The notes beneath the pieces were generated by a model, which did not search any database, was not told the origin of the DNA, and worked only from the letters and a program-made list of their open reading frames with translations. Below are positions 21,581-32,496 of a stretch of DNA of 64,000 nucleotides, piece by piece. This DNA comes from Topomyia yanbarensis (lineage: Eukaryota; Arthropoda; Insecta; Diptera; Culicidae), in assembly GCF_030247195.1 (NCBI RefSeq), contig NC_080671.1, positions 14,954,843 to 15,018,842 of the forward strand, in the 5' to 3' direction. The translations under genes were made by a program, and so were the position numbers. Position 1 is the first letter of the stretch, and each line of letters starts with the position of its first letter.

Positions 21581-21616
21581 GGACGAAGTCGAAACGCAAA
21601 TTTCATAACTAACAAA
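21581..21616 (+). ncRNA. Hammerhead-like relic, 3' part
   Basis: GGACGAAGTC-GAAACGC followed by AAATTTCATAACTAAC. This is stem II and the GAAAC core of the motif begun at 18,880-18,954, separated by the hAT-type insert. Confidence 0.55.
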
Positions 21617-21805
21617 AACTCCTTCTGTCGTTAACGTTTCAGCTTACTTATTCTTCAGCCATCCTCAGACAGACGAGCCCGTTCGCTTCACGCTCGCGGA
21701 CTGTTCAGATAACACTGCGATATTTGAACAGTCCCGCGAGTGTGAAACGAACTGAGGATGGCTGAAGAATAAGTAAGCAGAAACGTTAACGAAAGAAAGA
21801 GTTTT
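21617..21805. mobile_element. Palindromic fold-back with Penelope-like 3' motif
   Basis: The left arm (CTGTCGTTAACGTTTCAGCT...) and right arm (21,715-21,805) pair over about 80 bp with few mismatches. Each arm, read toward its outer end, gives CTGAGGATGGCTGAAGAATA...GAAACGTTAACG, close to the 3' noncoding motif of the PLE at 1,106-1,148 (GACGATGGCTGAAGAG...GAAACGTTACG). This suggests inverted Penelope termini without the ORF. CUGAGGA...GAAAC also fits the general hammerhead core, but stem II pairs poorly here. Confidence 0.6.
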
Positions 21806-21821
21806 TTTTGTAATTTTTCAA

Positions 21822-22744
21822 CAAACATCAACCTAAATCTGTAAACAATGTTATCGGTAGTCGAACTTCCATTGAATATGAGTTTTCGTTTCGGTGTTAT
21901 GAGTTAAAGAGTTCGGTTACATCTGAAGTTCTCTGAAGCTTTTTTCCTATTCTACTACACCAACAATTTTGATGGACATGACAATATTTGTTAGTTTATA
22001 ATCAAAACTCTCCAGTAAAAACTAGTTGATGTTACCATGTTGCAATACATGCAATGAATATAATCTATTGGACTGAATGACATTACTAGGTGGATTAAAA
22101 CAGGTTTTTTTACATTGATTCCATATACCTCGATATTTTATTCATTAAATTGTTTTATTCACCATCTCTTGATATTCCTGTATTTCTTGCAGGAAAGATT
22201 CTCACATTTCACGCAAGGAAGCTACTTGAGTCGTTTGCAGATAACAAGAGGATCTATAGTTTGAATGTTCTTACCGATTTGGTTTTGGATGTAAGTATCC
22301 TATCCAGAATCCAGCGTTCAGAAAGCAGAATGCATCGTTAAAAACCGATTTAATCCACCTATCAGTGAGATGAGACATTTCTTACACGTATCACAGTTGT
22401 ATTACTCATTAGTTTGCCACGCTAAGTTTACAAGCAACTAGATGTGAGATAAGCACAGTTTCGAGTCCTGCACGGATAACACTTCGAATAAACTGAATAA
22501 ATTAAAGAAAACGAAGATATATCAAAATATAATTTTTCACCGATAACTGAACATGTCTCTGGCAGCACTGCTTTAGTAGTATCCAATCAGAGCCATTGCA
22601 ATAACTTCAGTTCTATGAATATTTCTTGTAACTATTAGCGCTCAAATAAACGGTGATAGTCACAATTATTAGTTTCACTTTTTTGTGAAGAAATCTTGTC
22701 TAACCTCAAAGTTAAAGCAATTTGAAAACGTTGTTGATCATAAA
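21822..22744. other. AT-rich DNA with fragments of the 17-18 kb repeats
   Basis: 21,822-21,860 is a short copy of the 17,046/18,678 repeat; TAGGTGGATTAAAACAGG at 22,090 and TTTAATCCACCTA at 22,350 match, in opposite directions, the left end of the 17,133 element. No gene seen. Confidence 0.45.
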
Positions 22745-23345
22745 TAACAGGATAAACAGAGGGTTGATAAAATCAATAAAATGAATGCAATGAATAAAAT
22801 AAACAATATGAAGAATTTGTATGTTTTCTGTCTATACATTTTATCATTTTTTTCATTTTGTTTGTTTTAAGCAGTTAAATTATTAAAAATATTAATAGGT
22901 AATAGAATTTACAGAATAAATTATATTGTGTCTATTTAATGTTTTAGATGAAATTAATAAAGTTAATGACTGAACAAAATTAGTCAGATTATTAAAATGA
23001 ATAAAAGTGTGAACCGGAAAAATATTATAAAATTGCATAACACGAAAAAAGTGAATAAAATAAGTTAAATGAATGATTCGAATAAGATGCATGAGATAAT
23101 AAACTGATCGGAATGCATACAAAGAATGAAATGAATACAATAGATAAAATTGAGTCAAATAAAAAAAATGAATAAAAACAATGCTAAATGAAAAAATCAT
23201 TAAAATGGAATGTTAAAATTAGACAAATATTTTAAATGCAAAAAATAAACAAAACGAATTTAATCCAAATGAACTGGAAAAATGAGTATATAAAAAAAAT
23301 TAAAGAAGGTTATTTAAATGATGTAAATGAATAAAACGAATTTCA
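22745..23345. repeat. AT-rich degenerate repeat, AATGAATAAAAT type
   Basis: The words GAATAAAAT, AATGAAT and AAATGAATAAAA recur many times without strict periodicity. The 102-codon minus-strand frame (22,892-23,200), rich in F/I/Y/L, is a product of this composition and not a gene. Confidence 0.6.
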
Positions 23346-23584
23346 CGAAATCCAAAACCATTGTTTCAGAATATTCTGAAATGTTTGAGAAAATCCCATT
23401 GCAAAGAGCACGTTCTCGATCTTCTTTTCGGGACGGCGTTTTTAGGATTATCGGGTGTTTCTACTTTATTGATGGGCCTTAATAAGTCATAAGGAAATCT
23501 AGAAATCAGGAATTTGTTTTGGAATTAAAAGATATCTTTTTGTACAGAATAGAATTTTCAGGGCCAGTATTTTAACGCGGTACA

Positions 23585-23655
23585 AAGACTCAAATCCCCA
23601 ACTGCATACGGGGAACGTGGCATTTAAGCCAATATATTTTGATTTCTTAATTTAC
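23585..23655 (+). mobile_element. Remnant of a LOA-type (Lian-like) 3' end
   Basis: CAAATCCCC..CTGCATACGGGGAACGTGGCATTTAAGCCAATATATTTTGATTTC matches, in inverted orientation, the 3' end region of the LOA element at 34,280-34,345 and the remnant at 53,973-54,036. Only the 3' terminus is left. Confidence 0.6.
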
Positions 23656-23814
23656 CTGGAATTAGTATTCATTTGCATTGAAATATCTAGAAAAGAATGG
23701 CAAGTGTTCAGGCTATGTTGGCAATTATATTATTGTCGATGGCACAAAAGCCGTACATTCAATTACATTTACAATGCAGTCTCTTTCCAACCATCCTTAT
23801 TGCTTGCGAATTGT

Positions 23815-24775
23815 TTCGTTCGGAATTCTCGTTCTGGAGATATAGATTAATGAGTCCTATACCAATACCATTGCAAAGAAATGGTTCAAACTACCAGAAT
23901 AAGTATTTACATTCATCGAAAAACCAGTTAGTATTGAAAGTGACCCATTGAGACACGAACATGCTTGAAATCACATGTCGTATTTTTCGCAAATATTAAA
24001 TATGTTTTCAATACAACTCAGTGTCAGTTGTAATTATACAGTAATATGGGTAACATTAATTCAGTGAGATCAACTATCTGTCCAATGCATAAACTCTGAT
24101 TGTAATCCTCGCTATTTTTCGTGTAGAGTTCGCAACACTCAAACGAAACGTCCATTGAATTATCCAATGCCTCTATTAATTCTGGCATTGAAGCTTCAAT
24201 TGAAGCGTTCTTAGCATAAGGCAAATTTGGGCAATTGAAACCATCGCTATAAGTTAAAAGCATTAGTTTACTTGCACTTTAGTCGCCATTTTTTCCCGGA
24301 TCGAATTTGTGCATATTTTTGGAATTTGATCAGTTTTTCTTAAGCCACCGGCGCTCGCGCCGTTGTATTTTGTGCAACACCTTCAAAAACTCTAGCGAAA
24401 TTTTCTTTCAGCACCAGCTGCTGCTCATTCGGGAAGTCACGCAATGCCGAAGGGTTAAGTGTGCATTCAAATACAATGAATATGTATTTTAAATTATATC
24501 AACCCAAAACAGGTATTCTTAATTTTCAAATGACATATTTGAACATTAGTTTCATTCAAAATTCAGTAGAGAAACGAAAAGTTTAAAACAATGCACGTGG
24601 GATATCTCTTTCAAAATTTTCGTTTTCAAACAACCATATTACCCAGTTTCAAATACCCCATGATGTTCTTAATTATAGTATATACAAATACTCAGTATAG
24701 AATTGAATTGAATTAGAGTTGATGTAGTTTTCGGTTTTTGGTCACATAACTCTCCTTGGAGCAACGTTTCGAAAG
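23815..24775. repeat. Dispersed AT-rich repeat, copy 2
   Basis: Same order of blocks as 4,832-5,345 (see there), with about 560 bp more between the second and third block. The minus-strand 79-codon frame at 24,024-24,263 lies in the extra part and is not recognised. Confidence 0.5.
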
Positions 24776-25189
24776 AAATAGCCCTTAATCTTCAGAGCAA
24801 AGCAAGGTTTGTACATAAATTAGTTATAGTTTTCTTAATACAAATATTTTACACATCTTAGAAATGGATTTGGAAATAGCAGGTTAGATTTGAGTCGTCA
24901 CCACCGGAGGGGGAGGAGAAGGGCGATAAGTGAGGAATGGTAAATGATGGTTAAAGCTGTTACATTATTTTTGTATATAGCGCGAAATTTTGATTCTTAA
25001 CATCTTTATTATCAATAATGCAACTGGTATTTTTTACGCCATAATTAGTATAACATAAATCTTGCAAAGGAAGATAAATTTTCACTAGAATTTTGTTATT
25101 CAAAAATACAGTTGCTCTCGGCGATGCTACGAGTATAATATGGATATAAATTATATTAAAAATCTATTTTCTCACTACTAAGAGAATTA
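24776..25189. other. AT-rich spacer, no gene seen
   Basis: A purine-rich G/A tract is at 24,903-24,925. Nothing else can be supported. Confidence 0.4.
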
Positions 25190-25973
25190 CTTGGTGATCT
25201 GTGTATTCATATACCATCCAACGCTTATTTCACGAGTGAATAAATTGCTCAATCCAACGGGTAAAAACATCAACTCTGGACAAATTTGCACTTTGAAGTG
25301 AATTTACACATTTTTTTGTCTTTGAAATGAACTTGCGTATTAATTTTTGAGAAATAGTTAATTAATTATTAAGCACGTAGATGTGTTGTCATACCCGGAT
25401 ATTCAAAATCGGTTTAGTTTTGACCCTAAAACACCAGTAAAGCTATACTCTGTATGAAAAGGTTTCATTTTTAGTTAGTGGAAATTGATAAGCGAGGAAT
25501 AAAAAAAAAAGGTTTAATATCTCCGCCGCTCGTAAACGGATTTTGACAATCCATAGCTTGTTAGAAAGGTATTTTCTACTTATATAAAGTATGTGCGATG
25601 CGATCGCTTTTTTGAAAGTTATTTGCCTAAAACGCTTTGCATTTTGATAAAATTTCTCATATCTCAGAAAGTAAACAACATATCGAAAAACAAAAATTAT
25701 AGTTTCAAATGGCAACGTTAGGCCTTTCATTTGAAACTAATTTCGTTAAGATCGGTTCAGCGGTTGTTGAAATAATTACATAACATTAGTGCACATTCAT
25801 ACATACCCACATACACACACACGCGCGCACACACACACACGCACAGAGGCATTGTCCCAATTTGTCGAGCTGAGTCGATTGGTATATAAGACTCGACCCT
25901 CCGGTCCTCGGAAAAAGTTTTCAAAGTTTGAGCAAATTCTATACATTTCTTTTGTAAGAAATGTAAATATGGT
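25190..25973. repeat. Direct repeat, copy 1
   Basis: Matches 26,330-27,125 in the same orientation over most of its length, from GTATTCATATACCATC to a terminal small palindrome TACATTTCTTTTGTAAGAAATGTA. Shared words include TAATATCTCCGCCGCT, AGAAAGTAAACAACATATCG, GTTAGGCCTTTCATTTGAAAC and TTTGTCGAGCTGAGTCGAT; a (CA)n tract lies at 25,800-25,850. Probably a duplicated MITE-containing block. Confidence 0.75.
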
Positions 25974-26329
25974 TTTTGTGTGCCTCACACAAACAACGCG
26001 CTTTATCTCAACACCATTACATTTTGGAGAGTTTTCATGTTTAGCAAGTTTTCTCGTAGTAGAATTTTCTATAATTTTGTTGACTCTATATCGAAAGTTA
26101 GTGAAAATAAATTGTCTATCTCACTTTTAGGAGGATTATTCACAATTCAATATACATCAAAAGAAGCGGGCTTATATTCTGAAAAAAATGTTCCTAACAC
26201 ACCAAATCGCTAAAATCAACTCCCAGAGCACCATTAATTGAACGTACGTTTTGGTACCATTGCGACCACTGTGATGAGTGTAATATAAATATGTATTTGT
26301 ATGAAAAAGCTATTATCAATTTGTAGGAG

Positions 26330-27125
26330 AGTTATATGATGATCTGCGTATTCATATACCATCAAAATTCAAACTCGCGATTCATCGAAATGCGTAATGG
26401 AAATGAAAAACACCTTAACTTTGGAAAAAGTTCGCTCTTTGTCGTTGTAGTAAACTTACATATTAATTTTCCAGAAACAGTTAATTTATCGTTGAGTAAA
26501 TTCACAAAATATTCTCGGAATTGTATTCCTTGACTCACGTAGATGTGTTTTCATACCCTGATATTCAAAATCGGTTTAGTTTTGCCCCCAAAACACCAGT
26601 AAAGAAATATTCTGTACGTATCGATCTCGTTTTTAGTTGGTGAAAATTGGTAAGCGAGGAATAAAAACACAATATGTTTAATATCTCCGCCGCTTGTGAA
26701 CGGATTTTGATAATCTATAGCTTGTTGGAAAGGTATTTTCATAAGCTTTTCATTTCTGTTTAGTTCACACGACATAATTACCTTGTTCAAAAGTTATTCG
26801 CTTCAAACCTGCCCTGTTTTGACAAAATTACCCATATCTCAGAAAGTAAACAACATATCGAAAAACCATAATAATAGTGTCAAATGGGAGCGTTAGGCCT
26901 TTCATTTGAAACTAGTTTCATTCAGATCGGTACAGCCATTGCTGAGATAATTACATGACATTTTGTACATACATACATACACACATACACACACACACAT
27001 ACAGACATTGTCTCAATTTGTCGAGCTGAGTCGATTGGTATATGGAACTCGGCCCTCCGGGCCTCGGAAAAAGTTTTCAAAGTTTGAGCGAATCCTATAC
27101 ATTTCTTTTGTAAGAAATGTAAAAA
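26330..27125. repeat. Direct repeat, copy 2
   Basis: Second copy of 25,190-25,973, offset by about 1.14-1.15 kb, with comparable end points and its own CA-rich tract at 26,970-27,005. Divergence is clearly visible but moderate, so the duplication is not recent. Confidence 0.75.
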
Positions 27126-27939
27126 CTAACATAATTTAAATAATACATTTCATCTAACAGAGACACCACCGGCCCAACTCCGGCGAACAAATCAATACTT
27201 GGTTCGTGCCGCCATGCTCGTAAACTAACCCAATTCAAACCCTTATTCGAGCCATTTTACGTTTTCCTGCCTCCAGCAAATCTCATTAAAACAAACTTAA
27301 TGCTCAAAGTTGCAATCCCAATATCAACCGGCCAACCCAGATCAGTACACTTTCCCACCCATACTGTGGCCAAAAGGCTCGTTTTGATCTTCGTCCTTCC
27401 CATCCTGTCACCACCGCTTCATGGTGAGCTCGCCATCACCGAAAGCAAACCATAAAGTGTAGCAAAATTCTAACCGAAGCGAGTTTCGTTGGTGTTTCTA
27501 TACTTTGGGATCAAATAGGGGCGAAACTTTTGCTCAACCCAAACCTCTATCAGAGTGTTGTTGCCGGGTTTGGCCACCGAAAGTTGAAACTTTCCTCTGG
27601 CACAGACTATTTATGAGTTATTTTTTCATCGTTTTTCAAAAGTTGTTGTTTGCACGTGACACCTGTTATGGATCCATTTTTATTAAAATTAACAGAAAGA
27701 GATTAACGGACTGTCATTATGGAATCCTATCTAACTACCCTTACTATTAGGAATGTATTGGTGTATAATGACGACTCAAACGTTTGCAAACATGCAGTTT
27801 ATCTCTTCACCCATCTCTCACTCCGAATTTTTCTAGTTACATATCACTAATGCGGGTTTAATTTCAGTGACACGACAACTAATTAATGAGAACTAATGCC
27901 CATAAATCCGGTTCGATTACTTCGACCAGCTGATCAATT
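27126..27939. other. Less repetitive DNA, no gene seen
   Basis: Base composition is more even here than in the flanks, and I recognise no repeat. No exon with good splice sites stands out. Confidence 0.35.
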
Positions 27940-28200
27940 ACAGCGTTTGTCACCGATTGATGCAGAAAGTAGAAAATTATCTGACGGTTCAGAGGAGCAG
28001 GCGCGGGTGTCAAAACCCACTCTCCGTGGGTTCGAGTGTCCCAACCAGGAATGATTCTTAGTAACCGGCAAGCAGATCCTAGGACTAGCTACGCAATTAT
28101 CCTGTACAGCTAAAAGTCGACTGCGAAATCTGTTGAAGAAAGAGTCTAGTTCCGCAACGGAATGTAGTGCAAACCAAGGCTTTGCGTTATGCAATTATTT
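27940..28200 (+). mobile_element. Possible SINE or retroelement tail
   Basis: Contains GTGGGTTCGAGTGTCCCA, which resembles a pol III B box with extra bases, and ends with GTCTAGTTCCGCAACGGAA...CAAGGCTTTGCGTTATGC, a tail I remember from abundant mosquito retroelements. No A box and no target duplication could be shown, so the call is weak. Confidence 0.35.
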
Positions 28201-28689
28201 TTTTGCATCTATTTGGTATTATAGTGTGACAGGACGATTGATAATTATTTTATCATGGACGCAGTGGAGTGTGTCACGCTGGGATAAGCCATTAACTCGG
28301 TGACAGGGATTGTGTGATGGATCAATTGAATAGGTAAAATTGTTTTTTTTTTCTTTTTTAAATTAAACGCGCTCCTCAGTTTACATAAACAGAGGTTAAC
28401 CCTTTTGAAAATTAACACATGGCACGCAAACTGTAAACGACAGCTCATATCACCACATTTCGTTCATTTTTTGAGAAGAATTCGTTTGAAATCGTTAGGT
28501 TGTATCTTTACGGTATCATTTAAAAACTCGGTTTCAAACTTTTGATTGTTTCTAAAACGAAGATACTGATATACTGGAAAGACGAAGTAGAAGTGAAACG
28601 TGCAACGGAGTGACCATAAGAAGGAGGTTCGAAACCAAAAAAATAGATATTAGCTGTAATTTGAAGGTTATTTTCGATCATGCTTACAT
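28201..28689. other. Spacer, no gene seen
   Basis: AT-rich, with a T/A-rich tract at 28,341-28,370. No feature can be supported. Confidence 0.35.
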
Positions 28690-29640
28690 GAATCTTCCTA
28701 CACGTGGGAAAAAATCCATTCATAAATTCATGAAAAAAGATCACGATTTCGCGTATTGAAAGATTTTGTGAAAACAGTGACCAAGTTCCTGTAATTATGA
28801 ACAATAAACCTCGTATTCGAGAAACTATATTACTGGTCGCTATCAGCTGGACATTTCATGAAACAGTCCATGGAAAAAATAAGATTGCACGAATAGTACT
28901 CCAAATTTTGTTAAATAGTTCACGTGAAAATGCCAACACCATGTTACATAAAATTGAAAATGATTATGGATATCTATTAAATATCACAAGCACGCAAAAT
29001 AGATCGTAAATCAGGTACTGGGAATCATGAACCAGTTCACGAAACTTTAAATAATAACAAGCACAACAGGTAAGTAGTGACTATTATACAGCACTCTTGA
29101 AAATATTTACGTTTCGCAAGATCCACAAGAAAGGAGCGTTAGGATTCATTTGAATTTACATTTAGGAATATGTAATAGTATCGTTAACAATTCCCCAATT
29201 TGTTTAGCCCAGTTTTACATCAAACGAGACACAATATTTTATTTTACAAGTTAAATCATGTAAAATTCTATAATCGAAATGAAAAATAGGTCGCAATGTT
29301 AGTTACATCAAATGTAATTTTCATGTTTGTGTGTAGGAATAAAGATTACATGAATAATGTTTAATGATTTTATGAACTATTTTACGAGCACGAACATACT
29401 CGGAATCCTGTACCCGTTCACGAATACATAATTAATATTTTAAGATTTTGTGAACTATTTCACGGACACGCATGGTGTGCCATGACTTATGCTAGGAACC
29501 ATAAACCAGATCACGAATACATTCTTTTATGATTTTGTGAACTATTTCAATTTAGTTCGTAAATAAGTTCACGAGGATGCAATGGATTCATTAAAAAATT
29601 CCATGTTTCGTGAAATAGTTCACGAGAAAATTTCTAGAAT
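28690..29640. repeat. Degenerate repeats with GTGAACTATTTCACG words
   Basis: GATTTTGTGAACTATTTCACG-like words occur at about 29,370, 29,445 and 29,530 with ACC.GTTCACGAA words between them (29,029, 29,411, 29,500), giving units of roughly 85-110 bp. An inverted form GTGAAATAGTTCACGAG is at 29,611. No coding region. Confidence 0.5.
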
Positions 29641-30434
29641 GTTTTGGATTTGTGTACCAATTGCTCCAGAATTCATAATACTTCACGGCTTTTAATTGAT
29701 TCGGTCTAGAATACCTATCCAGCTTCAATTTTAATATCGTTCGTATCTCTTAGTTAGTAGAAATGTTGAGTGAATTTTGGCACAGCAATGTAACTCGTCG
29801 TTAAATGAAAAAAAAAACTAATCAAAAACGATGAATTTTCTATCGTTTGCTATAACCTCCAACTACATCACTGATTTACATATAGCAAGGCAGCACCATT
29901 TTCAAGGTCGATTTTCACTCGGGCTACTGGACGGCAAAGCCATTTATGTCCATCCAAAACAAACAATCCGTTCCGGGGATGATGAAGACAAAGTTCTCCA
30001 GTGACAGCTGATGTGGGCCGGTATTGTTTTCTTTTCGGTTCTTACTTACCGGCAGATAAGCGACCATGAGGAATTGGATAACTTTGATTAATGTGGCATT
30101 TTGTGGGAAACGATATAGTGCTAGTAGATCAGAAATTCTACTGCTACCATGTTCTGCGCAAGGATGATGTTGATTTGGGACTTTTTCAAGTTGATTCAGT
30201 TGATGTCACGTTGTTATCAGTCAGACGAGCGTTTTGATGATGAATGAGGTAAGGTAGCTTTGTAAGCAGACCTTTTGATTGACTATTTCGAAAACAAAAC
30301 TATCAATAAAAGTGCGATTACTTTACTATCGTGTTCGATGAAATAATTCAATTCAAGTTCGAGCTTATCGCTTCATCGACGGGATCCTCATCTGTTCTTC
30401 TGAAAACGCAATACCAATTTTCCTACCGGACATC
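29641..30434. other. Spacer, no gene seen
   Basis: No repeat or coding feature can be supported between the 29-kb repeats and the next fold-back. Confidence 0.35.
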
Positions 30435-30660
30435 ATTATGGTTCAACTGAGAAAGGTTTGAAAAGCGACCATCTTGGAAAACAAAAAAAAGCAGTTTTTT
30501 TCTCGCACCGTCGGAAAAATCTTCCTGAAAATAAATCAATGTACTCGGGGCATTGATACTATTGATTTATTTTCATCAAAATTTCTCCAACGTTGTGAGA
30601 AAAAACTACTTTTTTCGTTTTCCAAAATGGTCGCTCCAAGCATCCTCAGTTGAACTTTAT
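30435..30660. repeat. Fold-back element with 100-bp arms
   Basis: Left arm 30,435-30,540 and right arm 30,561-30,660 pair from TATGGTTCAACTGAG to GAAAATAAATCAAT around a 20-nt loop, with scattered mismatches. It would give a long hairpin RNA if transcribed. No terminal target duplication was found. Confidence 0.75.
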
Positions 30661-31526
30661 ATCGATACGATCTATCCCAACTAGCTACCCGGCAATCAGG
30701 GAACAACCAAGTGCCATTTAACACGCTTTATTAATCATAAAATTACGCGTGAAAAACTTTTGCTATTTACTGCTTCCATACTAGGGAAACAGGAGTTCAT
30801 GTAGTCTTTGTTCATTCTATCGATAGAGTAATAGAGAGGGCTTGAAAAAAATGTATACACAAAACACAACGGCTCACTAGGCACTACTCCAACCAAAAGT
30901 GAACAAAGAGACATCCACCATCGACGCGCTGACTGATGGGGGTCTTGTTGCCGATGGTGTACTTCCTGGCAACGCGAAATACACCATAGAGACAGATGAC
31001 AGAAAGTTTCTCCATTATTATTTTTTGGCACGTTCGATGCTGAGGAGTGTGTATACTGAGATTGGCGAAGACAAGTCAAAGTTTCGCATCGAGTTGTTTC
31101 GTTTGCAAACAGTTTTACGGCTTAACAAGCTTTGGATAGTCGAAACAAATTTCTACACCCAAAACAAGACCTCATTAATTTTAGGACAGTATCATAAACT
31201 TACTAAAGAGCATTAAACTTAGAAAGGCAACACTAAAAAATTGTATTGGTTTTCTGCAGATGACAATTTCGGATTAGTAGCAGAGTTGGAAGTGAACCAG
31301 TTCACGATCTAGTACGGGTCGAAGCCCGCTCGCCAAATTTTAAATTGTATAGTTTTAAGGGGAGCGTAGGGATTTCAACGGGGTTGTTGCGATTTTTTTT
31401 TGAACTTTAGATGAGCCGAATTGGCTAAAACTTTGGTGCATTATAACGTATCATTTCAATAACGTTTTGTAATTTTTTCATGCAAAAATATCGACATATC
31501 GACAGGCGACTCGGTGACGAAGCAAA
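30661..31526. other. Spacer, no convincing gene
   Basis: Overlapping frames on both strands (30,735-31,079 minus and 30,899-31,216 plus) have no family features and look accidental. Confidence 0.35.
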
Positions 31527-31529
31527 TAA

Positions 31530-32308
31530 GGGGCCGTACACAAATGACGTAGCTTTTTTCGGCGATTTTTGACCCCTCCCTCCCCCCTCGTAGCATTTGG
31601 TCACAAAATTCTAACCTCCCCCTCGTAGATAACGTAGCATATACCTACCCCCTCCCCCTCGTCCCATGCACAGCGCCCATGTGATGAAAAAAAAATTAAA
31701 TTTGTTTTTCAATTATTTTAAATACATGTCCTTTCAAAATGATTGACGACTTTTATCAACATTTCCATTATAACAGCAAATTGCGTGCAAAATAAGCCCA
31801 TTTCATGTTAAATATAGTGTTGATAGTTTGATTTTGAATTTTATATGTCAAGGAGAGCATGAAGACAAGTTCTCTCAGTTCACAATCGTGCAGCTGCCAA
31901 TGATTCTAAGAACCATACGTTCATCTAAATTACTAAATTTTGTTTGGTTGAATCCGAAGTGAAAATTTAATTCAGCTTCCAAACTAAGTCTACTAGTTAG
32001 CAACATTAGCTAACTAATGCAGCAAGTTAAATCCACATACAATTTTTTTTCGTATTTTTGCGAACTTGTAATTCCGCGAATCGTAAATTTACCTCATGAA
32101 AAACCGCACCAAAAGTAACTTGTTTGAATTAAAATTATTTTTTTTTGGGAATGGAGGATCATTAAATTGTTTTCTCAAAACAATGGGTTTTAAACTTAAT
32201 GCTACGTCGCACAACTTCTGACCCTACCCTCCCCCTCGTCACACTTCGTCACAAATTTGGTAAACCCTCCCTACCCCCCAAAATGCTACGTCATTTATGC
32301 ATGGCCCC
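31530..32308. mobile_element. PIF/Harbinger-like MITE, 779 bp
   Basis: The left end GGGGCCGTACACAAATGACG and the inverted right end GGGGCCATGCATAAATGACG are terminal inverted repeats flanked on both sides by TAA (31,527-31,529 and 32,309-32,311), which fits the TWA target of PIF/Harbinger. Sub-terminal CCCTCCCCCTCG tracts occur on both sides. No transposase. The 16,163 fragment is a relative. Confidence 0.75.
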
Positions 32309-32317
32309 TAATACAGC

Positions 32318-32496
32318 ATAGCTGCTGGAAAAACTATCGGTTTAGTTGAATAGTGCTTGTGAAAAAGTTGCTGTGGTTTTTTTTCATTTCGCTGTTGTGT
32401 TGCGTACCCCGGCACGGTGTGGTAGTGTGACAAAAAATCACAGCCACTTTTTCAAAACAACTATTTAGCTAAGCCGATAGTTTTTCCAGCAGCTAT
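32318..32496. mobile_element. Small fold-back MITE, 179 bp
   Basis: ATAGCTGCTGGAAAAACTAT at the left is exactly repeated inverted at the right, and the arms (32,318-32,385 and 32,430-32,496) pair further inward. It sits only 10 bp from the Harbinger-like MITE. Confidence 0.75.

Noticed and set aside
22892..23200. 102-codon hydrophobic ORF
   Set aside because: It is a by-product of AATGAATAAAAT-type low-complexity sequence.
25797..26130. Histidine/threonine-repeat peptide ORFs
   Set aside because: They come from the (CACA)n tract and read through a repeated MITE block.
28690..29640. CRISPR-like or satellite array
   Set aside because: Units are few, degenerate and of unequal length, without constant spacers; the genome is that of an animal.
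30735..31216. Overlapping ORFs of 105-114 codons
   Set aside because: Antiparallel frames of similar length with no domain, start context or splice signals.
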